A stretch of DNA of 34,959 bases from Collinsella aerofaciens (lineage in GTDB: Bacteria; Actinomycetota; Coriobacteriia; Coriobacteriales; Coriobacteriaceae): the NCBI GenBank assembly GCA_021639365.1, contig JAJXHK010000019.1:1-34959 (forward strand). Direction: 5' to 3'. Positions within the stretch are counted from its first letter, which is position 1, and each line of letters begins with the position of its first letter. Below are positions 15,359 through 23,977 of this stretch, piece after piece. The translations under genes were made by a program, and so were the position numbers. The notes under the pieces are model-generated. The model ran no database searches and was not told where the DNA came from. It saw only the letters and a list, made by a program, of their open reading frames with translations.

Positions 15359-17386
15359 ATGGAACAAAAGGCCAAGGAGGCAGCCTCGCACGCTGCGATT
15401 CCTGTGAGCATCTCTGCGATGCTCGTCACGCTGGGCGTGGTGTACGGCGATATCGGCACCAGCCCTATGTATGTAACCAAGGCGCTCGTTGCCGGCAACG
15501 GCGGCATCGGAAGCGTCACGGAGGAGTTCGTGCTTGGCGCGCTCTCCCTTGTCGTGTGGACGGTCACGCTGCTGACGACCATCAAGTACGTGCTGATCTC
15601 GCTGCGTGCCGATAACCATGGTGAGGGCGGCATCTTTGCCCTGTACAGCCTGGTCAAGCGCTGCGGCAAGTGGCTTATCATCCCCGCCATGCTGGGTGGC
15701 GCCGCGCTGCTCGCCGACGGCATCCTGACGCCGGCCGTTACCGTTACCACAGCCATCGAGGGCCTGCGCACCATCCCGGCGGTCCATACCGTGCTGGGCG
15801 ATGACCAGGGCCGCGTCGTCGCCATTACGCTCGCCATTATCATCGTGCTCTTCTTGGTTCAGCGCATCGGCACGGCCAAGATCGGTCATGCCTTTGGTCC
15901 CATCATGACGCTGTGGTTCCTGTTCCTGGGCGGCACGGGTCTGTATTTTGTTTTCCAGCACCCCGCCGTGCTGCTGTGCCTCAACCCGGTGCGCGGCATC
16001 GCCTTTTTGCTGAGCCCCAACAACCATGCGGGCATCATGATTCTGGGCAGCTGCTTCCTCGCCACCACCGGTGCCGAGGCGCTCTACTCCGACATGGGCC
16101 ACGTCGGCCGCGGCAACATCTACGCTACCTGGCCGTTCGTTAAGTGCTGCCTGCTGCTTTCCTATATGGGCCAGGGCGCTTGGCTTATCAACAACGCTGC
16201 CAACCCCGAGCTCATGGGCATTGCCGACCTTAACCCGTTCTACCAGATGCTCGCCCCGGGCCTGCGCCCGTTTGCTGTCGGCCTTTCAACCATCGCGGCC
16301 ATCATTGCCTCGCAGGCGCTCATTACCGGCGCGTTTTCGCTGGTGTCCGAGGCCAGCCGTCTGGACCTCATGCCGCACATGCAGGTCTTCTACCCTGCCG
16401 AGACCAAAGGCCAGCTCTACATTCCCATGGTCAACAACGTCATGCTTGTCGGCTGCGTTATCGTGGTGCTGCTGTTCCAGAACTCGGCGCATATGGAAGC
16501 CGCCTACGGCCTTGCCATTACGCTGACTATGATGTGCACCACGCTGCTGCTCTTCTTCTACCTGCACGAGGAGCGCAAGCTCAAGGTTGCTCCGTGGATC
16601 TTCGCGGCCTTCTTCCTTTTGCTCGAAGGCTTCTTCTTCGTGAGCTCGCTCACCAAGTTCTTCCACGGCGGCTACTTCACCATCCTCATGGCTGCACTCA
16701 TCATGGGCATTATGGTGTGCTGGTACAACGGCACGGCGGTCGAGCAGCGCCAGTTTACGCTGCTGCCGCTGCGCAGCTACCTGCCGCAGCTCAAGCGCCT
16801 GCGCGACGACGACCGTTACGAGCGCATGAGCGACAACGTCGTGTACCTGACCAAGGACACCCATACCGACTACATCGACCGCGATATCGTCTATTCGATC
16901 TTGGACAAGCATCCCAAGCGCGCCCGCGCCTGGTGGTTCGTGAATGTCGAGACCATGGACGAGCCGCACACCTTTGCCTATTCGGTCGAGACGTTCGGCA
17001 CCGACTACGTGTTCCGCGTGCATCTGTACCTGGGCTACAAGATCAACCAGCGCGTCAATGCCTACCTGCGTCAGGTTGTTCAGGACCTGGCTGCCACCGG
17101 CGAGCTGCCGCCGCAGACGCATGACTACTCGGTCTACAAGGATCCGGGTAACATCGGCACGTTCAAGTTCGTCCTGATTCGTAAGCTTCTGGCGCCTGAA
17201 AGCGATGTGGAGCCGAGCGAGCGTACGGCCATCACGCTCAAGTACATCATCCGCCGCGCCGCCGGCACGCCTGCACGCTGGTACGGCCTGGAGAACTCCA
17301 ACGTGAGCTTTGAGTACGTGCCGCTGTTCACCAAGTTCAAAGCCGTGAACAAGATGCAGCGCCTGGCCCCCAACGAGCGGCCGTAG
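15359..17386 (+). CDS. kup: Kup-family potassium transporter
   Basis: A 675-aa KUP/HAK/KT transporter, K+:H+ symport in the cytoplasmic membrane. The family hallmark VVYGDIGTSPMYV is in the first helix (about residues 25-37). About 12 hydrophobic helices run to residue ~465, with family stretches such as LLADGILTPAVTVT, TTGAEALYSDMGHVG and FFHGGYFTILMA. A cytosolic C-terminal domain of ~210 residues follows, somewhat longer than the usual E. coli Kup tail. ATG 15359 has GGGAGG 10 nt upstream; the TTG at 15341 is inside that site. A small membrane protein and a KdpDE-like two-component pair follow on the same strand, suggesting a K+ homeostasis unit. Confidence 0.93.
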   Translation: MEQKAKEAASHAAIPVSISAMLVTLGVVYGDIGTSPMYVTKALVAGNGGIGSVTEEFVLGALSLVVWTVTLLTTIKYVLISLRADNHGEGGIFALYSLVKRCGKWLIIPAMLGGAALLADGILTPAVTVTTAIEGLRTIPAVHTVLGDDQGRVVAITLAIIIVLFLVQRIGTAKIGHAFGPIMTLWFLFLGGTGLYFVFQHPAVLLCLNPVRGIAFLLSPNNHAGIMILGSCFLATTGAEALYSDMGHVGRGNIYATWPFVKCCLLLSYMGQGAWLINNAANPELMGIADLNPFYQMLAPGLRPFAVGLSTIAAIIASQALITGAFSLVSEASRLDLMPHMQVFYPAETKGQLYIPMVNNVMLVGCVIVVLLFQNSAHMEAAYGLAITLTMMCTTLLLFFYLHEERKLKVAPWIFAAFFLLLEGFFFVSSLTKFFHGGYFTILMAALIMGIMVCWYNGTAVEQRQFTLLPLRSYLPQLKRLRDDDRYERMSDNVVYLTKDTHTDYIDRDIVYSILDKHPKRARAWWFVNVETMDEPHTFAYSVETFGTDYVFRVHLYLGYKINQRVNAYLRQVVQDLAATGELPPQTHDYSVYKDPGNIGTFKFVLIRKLLAPESDVEPSERTAITLKYIIRRAAGTPARWYGLENSNVSFEYVPLFTKFKAVNKMQRLAPNERP

Positions 17387-17446
17387 ACGTCGGCGGCTAC
17401 ACGGAGTTGGTTTTTGATGGATAAGCATGAGGCCGGGGAGGTAAAC

Positions 17447-17641
17447 ATGGATACAAAGGCGCTCGATGGCCGTGAGGCGGTGGTCGAAATGGTACGTGAG
17501 GCACGCGCCGACGCCGCCGAAGATCGGTTTTTGACGAATCGTGCCAACATGGACATGGCTGATCGCGTTATTTCGATCGTGGCACTGGTATTTGGAGCGG
17601 TGTGCGTGTGCGCCCTGCTCGCGCACGTGCTGTTTGTCTAG
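17447..17641 (+). CDS. Small single-pass membrane protein downstream of kup
   Basis: A 64-aa protein: a charged N-terminal half (VEMVREARADAAEDRFLTNR) and one C-terminal membrane helix (VISIVALVFGAVCVCALLAHVLFV). ATG 17447 has GGGGAGG 5 nt upstream; ATG 17417 would add 10 residues but has only a weak site. It lies 60 bp after kup and before the terminator at 17690, so it is probably co-transcribed with kup. Small one-helix proteins can modulate transporters (as KdpF does for Kdp), but no sequence likeness to KdpF is evident. Family unknown. Confidence 0.6.
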   Translation: MDTKALDGREAVVEMVREARADAAEDRFLTNRANMDMADRVISIVALVFGAVCVCALLAHVLFV

Positions 17642-17689
17642 CGACTGTCGGTCGTAGAAGGCTTTACACTTAGAACCACCACGAGGGAA

Positions 17690-17735
17690 AACCACCACAA
17701 AGGTGCCTGTCCCCTTTGTGGTGGTTTTTGTTTTT
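17690..17735 (+). terminator. Intrinsic terminator of kup transcript
   Basis: A perfect 14-bp stem (17690-17703 with 17713-17726), a 9-nt loop and a T-rich tail (17722-17735). A second ACCACCAC just upstream (17675-17682) duplicates part of the left arm. The following kinase gene starts 21 bp later, so it needs read-through or its own promoter. Confidence 0.8.
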
Positions 17736-17755
17736 GAGAGAGGGACGGGGCGCTG

Positions 17756-19381
17756 ATGGACGTTCGCTCGGACGGCGATATTGCCGAGAACTTTTGGTGG
17801 CGGCGCACAACGCTGACGCGTCGCAGCCCTCTGTATGACGCCTGCGTATCGGTGGGGCTGCTGGTCGCGGCAACGATTGCGGGCGCGCTGCTCGACCATC
17901 CGGGTCTCGCGCCGAGCATCATGATCGTCTATGTGCTTGCCGTGCAGCTGTGCGCATTCTTTACCTGGAGCCGCCTGTATTGCCTGTTGAGCTCGGCTGC
18001 CGCCGTGGCGCTCTACAACTTCCTGTTTGTCGACCCGCGCTACTCGCTGTCGTTTATCGACCGCGTCTATCCCGGCATGTTCTTCATCATGTTCGTGGTC
18101 TCGCTTGTGTCGAGCTCGATTGCGTTGGCCCTGCGCCGCGCCTTGGCACAGGCTGCCGCCAGCGACCGTCGCACGCATATGGTGCTCGAGACCAACCGCA
18201 TGCTGCAGCGCTGCGCCGATCAGCAGCAGATTGTCCATGCCATGGCAACGCAGCTGGCGCGTCTTTCGGGCTGTCCGGTCGTGTGGTACAGCGCCGACGC
18301 CGAGGGCGATGACCTGCTGCCGCGTGCGACATACACGGCCGTGGGCGATGCCGTGCCGGTGCACGAACTGGCGCCGCAGATGCCGCCGCGGCTCTCGGCG
18401 TCCGCCTATGTGGGAATGCCGCTCGACGCCACCTATGGCGGCTCGGCGTTTTATGGCATCTACCTGACGGTTCGCACGGGCGACGGCTTCGTGCGCTCGG
18501 GCGACCCCGCCTCGGTGGTTGGCGTGCTGGCTATCGTTGCCGAGCCCGACGTGCTGACGCACGAGGAGCGGACACTTGCCGATGCCATCGTGAGCGAGGG
18601 CGAGCTGGCACTCGATCGCGCCCGCGCCATGGAGGCCCGCGAGGAGGCGGCGGTGCTCGCCAAAAACGAACAGCTGCGCGCCAACCTGCTGCGCTCCATC
18701 TCGCACGACCTGCGCACGCCGCTTACCAGCATTTCGGGTAATGCCGACGTGCTGCTTGACCAGGGCTCGACCGGCACGGCCGTGCTTGACGACCAGACAC
18801 GCCGCGGTATGCTCAAATCCATCCGGTCCGATGCGCTATGGCTGAACGCTACTGTCGAAAACCTGCTTGCTATCACCAAGCTCGAAGGCGGCGGCATGCA
18901 TCTGTCGACCACGCTCGAGCTGATGGATGACATCGTCGAGGAGGCGCTGCGTCATGTTAATCCTGCGGTGTGCGAGCACAGTCTGAAAGTGGTTCCGTGC
19001 GATGGTCCGGCGTTGGTTAATGTGGACGCGCGTCTGATGGTGCAGCTGGTGGTGAACCTGGTGAACAACGCTATTGCCTATACGCCGTCGGGCTCGCATA
19101 TCGTGATTTCGATTATGGCGAACGATGGACAGGTGACATGTTCCGTCGCCGATGACGGTCCCGGTATTGCGCCCGAGGAGCAGAGCCGGATCTTTGAATC
19201 GTTCTACACTGTCAACCATGGCTTGGCTGATAGCCATCGCAGCGTGGGCTTGGGACTTTCGCTCTGTCGATCCATTATGTTGGCGCATGGCGGTAGCATA
19301 GGGGTCGCGGCGGCCGAACCGCATGGCTCGGTTTTTACGATTGAGCTTCCTGCCGCCGATGTTTCGTTTGATAAGGAGTAG
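17756..19381 (+). CDS. kdpD: Short KdpD-like sensor histidine kinase
   Basis: A 541-aa kinase matching only the C-terminal part of KdpD. It has a DUF4118 membrane region with four helices (about residues 27-130), a GAF-like domain (~150-290), dimerisation/phosphoacceptor SISHDLRTPL with His317, then an ATPase domain with N-box NLVNNAIAYTP (~435), DDGPGI (~470) and GLGLS (~500). The ~350-residue N-terminal KdpD ATP-binding and USP domains of the classic protein (about 900 aa) are absent. It therefore cannot sense through those modules. The kinase ends 4 bp before the response regulator. It adjoins kup rather than kdpFABC, so the usual Kdp target is not local. Likely senses K+ or turgor; the symbol is by homology. 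Confidence 0.85.
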   Translation: MDVRSDGDIAENFWWRRTTLTRRSPLYDACVSVGLLVAATIAGALLDHPGLAPSIMIVYVLAVQLCAFFTWSRLYCLLSSAAAVALYNFLFVDPRYSLSFIDRVYPGMFFIMFVVSLVSSSIALALRRALAQAAASDRRTHMVLETNRMLQRCADQQQIVHAMATQLARLSGCPVVWYSADAEGDDLLPRATYTAVGDAVPVHELAPQMPPRLSASAYVGMPLDATYGGSAFYGIYLTVRTGDGFVRSGDPASVVGVLAIVAEPDVLTHEERTLADAIVSEGELALDRARAMEAREEAAVLAKNEQLRANLLRSISHDLRTPLTSISGNADVLLDQGSTGTAVLDDQTRRGMLKSIRSDALWLNATVENLLAITKLEGGGMHLSTTLELMDDIVEEALRHVNPAVCEHSLKVVPCDGPALVNVDARLMVQLVVNLVNNAIAYTPSGSHIVISIMANDGQVTCSVADDGPGIAPEEQSRIFESFYTVNHGLADSHRSVGLGLSLCRSIMLAHGGSIGVAAAEPHGSVFTIELPAADVSFDKE

Positions 19382-19385
19382 CGCC

Positions 19386-20099
19386 GTGCCGAACTCTGCC
19401 GTAAAACCGCTCATCTTGGTCGTTGAGGACGATCCCGCCGTCCGCAACTTAATCGTTGCTGCACTTGAGGCGCACGGCCTGCGCCATATGGCTGTGGAGA
19501 CCGCCCATGCCGCTATCGCCGCCGCCTCGTCGCAGGCGCCGAGCATCGTGCTGCTCGATCTGGGCCTGCCCGATATGGACGGCGTCAAGGTGGTGGAGTC
19601 GGTGCGCACATGGTCGGGCATGCCAATCATTGTGGTCTCGGCGCGCAGCGAGGATGCGGACAAGATTCGTGCACTCGATGCCGGCGCCGACGACTACCTG
19701 ACCAAGCCGTTTTCGGTCGAGGAGCTGCTCGCACGCATTCGCACGACGCTCAGGCGTCTTTCGTATGCGCAAACGGGCGGCGTTGTCTCCGAGGGCTCGT
19801 TCGATACCGGTGAGCTGCATATCGATTTTGATGCCGGCATCGCCACGATGGATGGCGAGGAGCTGCACCTGACGCCGATTGAGTACAAACTGTTATGCCT
19901 GCTAGCCCATAATGCCGACAAGGTGCTCACGCATCAGTTTATTTTGCACGAGATTTGGGGCACGGCGACCAAGAGTGACCTGGCGAGCCTGCGCGTCTTT
20001 ATGGGCACGTTGCGTAAGAAGATCGAGTCCGACCCCGCGCATCCGCGCTATATCCAAACGCACGTAGGCATTGGCTACCGCCTAGTCATCCAAGGCTAG
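19386..20099 (+). CDS. kdpE: KdpE-like OmpR-family response regulator
   Basis: A 237-aa regulator. The receiver domain (~7-120) has the acidic pair EDD, phosphoacceptor Asp58 in LLDLGLPDMDG, a conserved Ser (VVSARSEDADK) and Lys (TKPFSVEEL). An OmpR-type winged helix follows (~135-235; LTPIEYKLLCLLAHNADKVL, YIQTHVGIGYRL). GTG 19386 is the start because AAGGAG, spanning the end of the kinase gene, lies 7 nt upstream. It is paired with the KdpD-like kinase and presumably controls kup or other K+ genes. Confidence 0.9.
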   Translation: MPNSAVKPLILVVEDDPAVRNLIVAALEAHGLRHMAVETAHAAIAAASSQAPSIVLLDLGLPDMDGVKVVESVRTWSGMPIIVVSARSEDADKIRALDAGADDYLTKPFSVEELLARIRTTLRRLSYAQTGGVVSEGSFDTGELHIDFDAGIATMDGEELHLTPIEYKLLCLLAHNADKVLTHQFILHEIWGTATKSDLASLRVFMGTLRKKIESDPAHPRYIQTHVGIGYRLVIQG

Positions 20100-20123
20100 A
20101 TCGCCAACCACCATCCCAATATG

Positions 20124-20190
20124 AGTTGCGGTGAAATACGGTCTAAATTTGCCTGATTCCAGGCAAAACAGTCCGTATTCCACCGCAACT
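20124..20190. terminator. Two-tier hairpin between convergent genes
   Basis: The outer stem 20124-20141 / 20173-20190 (18 nt, near-perfect) encloses a perfect inner hairpin TTTGCCTG ATTC CAGGCAAA (20148-20167). TTTGTTATTT follows on the plus strand. It lies between the ends of the KdpE gene and the leftward RlmKL gene and probably terminates both. Confidence 0.65.
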
Positions 20191-20193
20191 TTG

Positions 20194-22752
20194 TTATTTG
20201 CCCTTGGGCTTGCTGGCGTAGAACTTCTTCTTTTTGGGCTTGCCGGCGGGGAAGGGCTTGCCGGCAAAGTTGGACTTGCCGTTGCCGGCCTGCGCGTGCG
20301 CGGGTACTGCCGCACGGGGCTTGCGGGCCTCGGGGTTGCGCAGTTCCTCGACGCGCTCGGCAATTTCCTCGGCGCTAAAGCCGACCTCGGCCATGGCGTC
20401 CTCGATGGGCAGGCGGCGCACGATGTAGCAGTGGTGCACCTTCTGGTTGCGCGCGAAGTCCTCGGGGATGGTCTGCGCCGTAATGTCCTCCAGCACCACG
20501 CCCGCACGCGCGAGCTTGCGCGTCTCGGGACGGAAGCCGCGCAGGTTGCAGCTAAAGATGGCATGGCCGCCCTGCGCGAGCAAGCGCGATACGCCAGCCA
20601 AAAGCTCAACATGGTCGCGCTGGACATCCCAGGTGCGGCGGCCCATCTTGGACGAGTTCGAGAACGTGGGCGGGTCGACAAAGATCAGGTCCCAGCGGTT
20701 GCGCGTCTGGCGCTGGTCGCGAATCCAGGCGAGCACGTCATCGCGCACAAAGTGATGCTGCGGCCCCACAAAGCCGTTCTGACGCATATTGCGCTCGGCC
20801 CAGTCCAGATAGGTATTGGAGAGGTCGACCGTTACGGTCTCCTCGACGCCGCCATCGGCCGCGTAGCAGGTGGCAGTGCCGGTGTAGGCAAACAGGTTGA
20901 GGAAGCGGCGCGCCTGCTTGGCGTGCTCGCGCACCAGGTTGCGGGTGACGCGGTGGTCCAAGAAGATGCCGACGTCCAGGTAGTCGTCAAAGTTGACGGC
21001 AAAGGTGAGGCCGCCCTCTTCGATGAGCGGCAGTCGACGGCGCGCGATGTTGGCGCGTTCGCCCGATCCGCCCTTGCCGGCGCCCTGCTTGCCGTACTGC
21101 GAGCCGCCACGCGAACGCATGCGGGCCTTGGCGTGCACATGCTCGGCGGGAACATCTAGGATGCGCGGCGCGATGGCCAGAATGTCGAGCATACGGGCCT
21201 GGGCCAGCGCGGGGTCGATGGTCTTGGGCGCGGCGTATTCGGCGATGACGAGCCAGCGGCCCGGCGTCTGCGGACAGCCCTCGTACAGGTCGATGGCGGC
21301 GGAGTAATCGGGCAGGTCGGCATCGTAGACGCGGTAGCAACTCACGCCCTCGCGCTTTGCCCACTTGCGCCGCAGGCGGGCATTCTTGCGCAGGCGGTTG
21401 GCGAACTGCTCCGACTCGGGGATGAGCACGGGCAGCGGCTTGCCGTCGCCCAGGTCGAGCATGGCGGCAGGCTCGGGCATGGAGGTGTTGGCGGCTTCGT
21501 CTTGGGCGTCCGCGGTCTGCTCCTCGGCATCTGCGCTGGTCGTAGCCTCAAACGCCGCGGCGGCGCGGTCGAGCGAAGGCCAGACTTCGACGGTCGCCTC
21601 CTCGTTGTTGGGCATGACGGCGATTGAGCGCTCGGGCTCGGCGTGGAGCGCGCGGGCCAGCAATCCGTCGCGGGTGAGCGCGGCGACCGGCGCCGCGGTA
21701 AGCTCGGGCGCGCGGTGCAGCTCACCGATGAGCGTCATGGCGTCGTGCATGAGCGAAAGCGGGGTCTCGGTGGTGTCTGCGACCACGGCGGCGCCGGCGA
21801 CAGCGCCCACATGGTCCAGTACGGTGGCTGGCTTGGCAGCGCAAAAGTCGACAAAACGCTTGTAGCCGGCGCACTTGACCATGCGCTCAGCGGTCTTGCG
21901 GGCGGCGGGGTCAACATCCACGGCAACGATGCGCGCCTGGCGCTCGCGTGCCGTCGTCTCGCGCTCGCGCGCTTCGGCGCGCAGCTGCTCCCACAGGGCA
22001 GCGTCATGCAGCTGCCAGCCCTCAAAGCCCCAGTGCTCGCGGGCGGCGCCCGGAGCGCGGTCGGTTAGGATATTCACGGCCTCCAGCAGCAGGCCGCCGC
22101 CGGCGCACGAGGCATCGACCAGCGTGGGCAGGGCTTCGTTCTCGTAATCGTCGGCCGTCAGCTCGTGCTCGCACAGTGCAGTCCAGCCGACCTGCTCCAG
22201 CACCAGGGCGGCGTAGTCGGGGCGCAGCACGTGAGTGCCCTCGCCGGCGCGGGTCGCGGCAGGCGGCAGGCGCTTGAATAACGGGTCGCCCGAAAGGTCC
22301 AGACTGATGCTCGCGCGGCGCTGACGCAGCGAAAGCAGCAGGTGAACGTCGGGGTCGGCGGCGTCGACATCGGCGCGACGGCCCGTGGTCTCGGCCAGAC
22401 GGTCGCACAGCGCGTCCTTGGCGCGCAGGGCCGAGAAGCGCGTGTTGCGCAGCTGCTCGGTCACGCCGCGGGCGGTAATGGCGATGGTGGCGCCGGGGCG
22501 GACGATGCTCTCCCAGGCGATGTCGTAAACGCTATCGTACAGCTCGTCGGCATCCTGCGCCTCAAAGCGTCCAAGCACCACAAACACGCGGCTGGCCAGG
22601 CGCGACCACAGACAGGCGCGGTAGCCTTCTTCGAGCTCGCCCTCAAACGTAGCGCGGCCCTTCAGGCGGCGGACATGCGAAAGCCCGAGCCACTTGAGCT
22701 CGTCGGCGAGTGCGGATTCAAAGCCCTCGGGGCAGCTTGCATAAAATTCCAT
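20194..22752 (-). CDS. rlmL: RlmKL-like 23S rRNA methyltransferase with degenerate RlmL half
   Basis: An 852-aa protein collinear with bifunctional RlmKL (about 700 aa in E. coli). A THUMP-containing N-terminus (~1-160) is followed by an RlmL-type domain (~165-430), then the linker motif NRLRKNARLRRKWAKREG and an RlmK-type domain (~520-800). The RlmK half looks intact (LNLFAYTGTAT, DPPTFSNSSKMG, WDVQRDH). The RlmL half is not: the SAM loop reads DASCAGGG instead of DPMCGSGT, and the catalytic NPPY is replaced by ADTTETPL (~residue 320). An Ala/Glu-rich insert (~390-425) and a Lys-rich C-terminal tail (~817-852) explain the extra length. ATG 22752 has AGAGAGG just upstream; the frame to 23109 is shadow of the divergent HAD gene. 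Probably methylates G2069 (N7) of 23S rRNA; the G2445 activity is doubtful. Confidence 0.85.
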   Translation of the reverse strand: MEFYASCPEGFESALADELKWLGLSHVRRLKGRATFEGELEEGYRACLWSRLASRVFVVLGRFEAQDADELYDSVYDIAWESIVRPGATIAITARGVTEQLRNTRFSALRAKDALCDRLAETTGRRADVDAADPDVHLLLSLRQRRASISLDLSGDPLFKRLPPAATRAGEGTHVLRPDYAALVLEQVGWTALCEHELTADDYENEALPTLVDASCAGGGLLLEAVNILTDRAPGAAREHWGFEGWQLHDAALWEQLRAEARERETTARERQARIVAVDVDPAARKTAERMVKCAGYKRFVDFCAAKPATVLDHVGAVAGAAVVADTTETPLSLMHDAMTLIGELHRAPELTAAPVAALTRDGLLARALHAEPERSIAVMPNNEEATVEVWPSLDRAAAAFEATTSADAEEQTADAQDEAANTSMPEPAAMLDLGDGKPLPVLIPESEQFANRLRKNARLRRKWAKREGVSCYRVYDADLPDYSAAIDLYEGCPQTPGRWLVIAEYAAPKTIDPALAQARMLDILAIAPRILDVPAEHVHAKARMRSRGGSQYGKQGAGKGGSGERANIARRRLPLIEEGGLTFAVNFDDYLDVGIFLDHRVTRNLVREHAKQARRFLNLFAYTGTATCYAADGGVEETVTVDLSNTYLDWAERNMRQNGFVGPQHHFVRDDVLAWIRDQRQTRNRWDLIFVDPPTFSNSSKMGRRTWDVQRDHVELLAGVSRLLAQGGHAIFSCNLRGFRPETRKLARAGVVLEDITAQTIPEDFARNQKVHHCYIVRRLPIEDAMAEVGFSAEEIAERVEELRNPEARKPRAAVPAHAQAGNGKSNFAGKPFPAGKPKKKKFYASKPKGK

Positions 22753-22827
22753 GGGTGACCTCTCTGGTTGCGTCGCTCCATTATATGATGGATGCTTCGT
22801 TTGCCATCGCCCTCGAAAGGAACCCAT

Positions 22828-23655
22828 ATGATTGATGTGTGCTCCGATTCCGCTGTATTGTTTTTTGACGTGGACGGCACGCTGACGTCGTTCGACCCCG
22901 ACAACATGACCGACAAGGACTTTTCGGCGGTTCGCCCTTCGCAGACGGTCGTCGAGGCGTTTCATCGTCTGCGCGACGCAGGGCACAAGGCGTTTATCTG
23001 CACGGGTCGCCCCCTGTGGCTCATCGCCGATAGTCTGCGTGCGCTCGACCCCGCGGGCGTCGTTGCCATGGCGGGCGCCACGCTTGAGGTCGAGGGCCGC
23101 GTGGTGCATGAGGACTGCTTTGACGAAGACATTGTTGAGGAGCTCGCGCGCCGCATTGCCGCGGCGGGCGGCGAGGCGTTGTTCGAGACGAACGGTGCCA
23201 CCTATTCACTTGAGCCAGTTGGTGTCGAACAGTCATTTCTGCTAGGCGCCGACGTGGTGCATGGCGTTGATCAGATGTGCGTCGACGGTCGTCTGCGCGT
23301 GGGCAAGGTGTGCCTGAACGCGCCCAACTTGGCGCGCGTGGCCAACGACGACGGTTTTATCGAACGCAACTTTGAGCTCTGCAACACCGGTGGCCAGAAC
23401 CGCGAACTGAGCCCCAAGGGCATCGACAAGGGCGTGGGCGTGGCGCGAGCGCTGGAGTATTTGGGCCGCGCGGGTAATGCGCGCACCTTTGGCTTTGGCG
23501 ATTCGGGCAACGATCTGGGCATGCTCGCCGCCGTGGAGACGGCCGTGGCCATGGGCAACGCCATGCCCGAGGTCAAGGCAGTCGCCGACTACGTGACCGA
23601 CGACGTCGCCCACGACGGCACCGTTACGGCCATGCGCCACTTCGGCCTGATCTAG
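22828..23655 (+). CDS. HAD-superfamily Cof-type phosphatase
   Basis: A 275-aa hydrolase. Motif I FFDVDGTL (about residues 11-18) carries the nucleophile Asp and the acid Asp. TGRP is near residue 58, a conserved Lys lies in SPKGIDKG (~200) and motif IV is FGDSGNDLGML (~225). The cap between them is of the C2 type, as in Cof/YbjI-like sugar-phosphate phosphatases. Cytosolic; the substrate is probably a small phosphorylated metabolite. ATG 22828 has AAAGGAA upstream; the ORF extends to 22792 without a site. Divergent from the RlmKL gene by 75 bp. Confidence 0.85.
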   Translation: MIDVCSDSAVLFFDVDGTLTSFDPDNMTDKDFSAVRPSQTVVEAFHRLRDAGHKAFICTGRPLWLIADSLRALDPAGVVAMAGATLEVEGRVVHEDCFDEDIVEELARRIAAAGGEALFETNGATYSLEPVGVEQSFLLGADVVHGVDQMCVDGRLRVGKVCLNAPNLARVANDDGFIERNFELCNTGGQNRELSPKGIDKGVGVARALEYLGRAGNARTFGFGDSGNDLGMLAAVETAVAMGNAMPEVKAVADYVTDDVAHDGTVTAMRHFGLI

Positions 23656-23656
23656 C

Positions 23657-23742
23657 GCTGCGCGTGTCCCAGGCATCGCATCTCGCCGTTCAAACCGTCG
23701 CTGCGCGCGTTCCAGGCACCGCATCTCGCCGCTCAAGCCGTC
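23657..23742. repeat. Tandem 43-bp repeat, two units
   Basis: Units 23657-23699 and 23700-23742 match at about 38 of 43 positions (GCTGCGCG..., CCAGGCA.CGCATCTCGCCG, CCGTC). Most differences are C/T or A/G transitions. The repeat begins 2 bp after the HAD stop codon, and its second unit is the left arm of the hairpin at 23701-23808. Confidence 0.8.
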
Positions 23743-23808
23743 GCTTGCGTACCAAAGTACGCGGCGCTCCTCTTTCGCGGCGACCTGCGGCACCTGGAAC
23801 GCGCGCAG
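23701..23808. repeat. Large hairpin element after HAD gene
   Basis: 32-nt arms (23701-23732 and 23777-23808) pair at about 28 positions and enclose a perfect inner hairpin GCGTAC CAAA GTACGC (23747-23762). The architecture, long arms around an inner hairpin, is like the other intergenic elements of this window, but the sequence is unrelated. Confidence 0.75.
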
Positions 23809-23843
23809 TCGAGCTGCGGCTCATCGAATTCACATGCTCAATC

Positions 23844-23939
23844 GGTTTATCAATTCAAACGCTAGGGTGTTTATACCGTTCACCGAGAAGATAAATAACC
23901 GCAGCTCACGCCTTGATAAACATCGGTAAAGTGTTTACC
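23844..23939. promoter_or_regulatory. Cluster of GTTTAT/GATAAAC half-sites before fsa
   Basis: GGTTTAT (23844), GTTTATACC (23869-23877), TTGATAAAC (23913-23921) and the perfect palindrome GGTAAA GTG TTTACC (23925-23939) lie in AT-rich DNA upstream of the transaldolase start at 23978. The last is 38 bp before the ATG. They look like operator sites of one regulator; its identity is unknown. Confidence 0.5.
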
Positions 23940-23977
23940 AGCTCAATGCCCGTATGCAAACGAAAGGAATCAGGCAG

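Noticed and set aside
16286..18706. 806-aa minus-strand ORF
   Set aside because: Antisense to kup and the KdpD-like gene; His/Arg/Gln-rich shadow crossing two real genes and a terminator.
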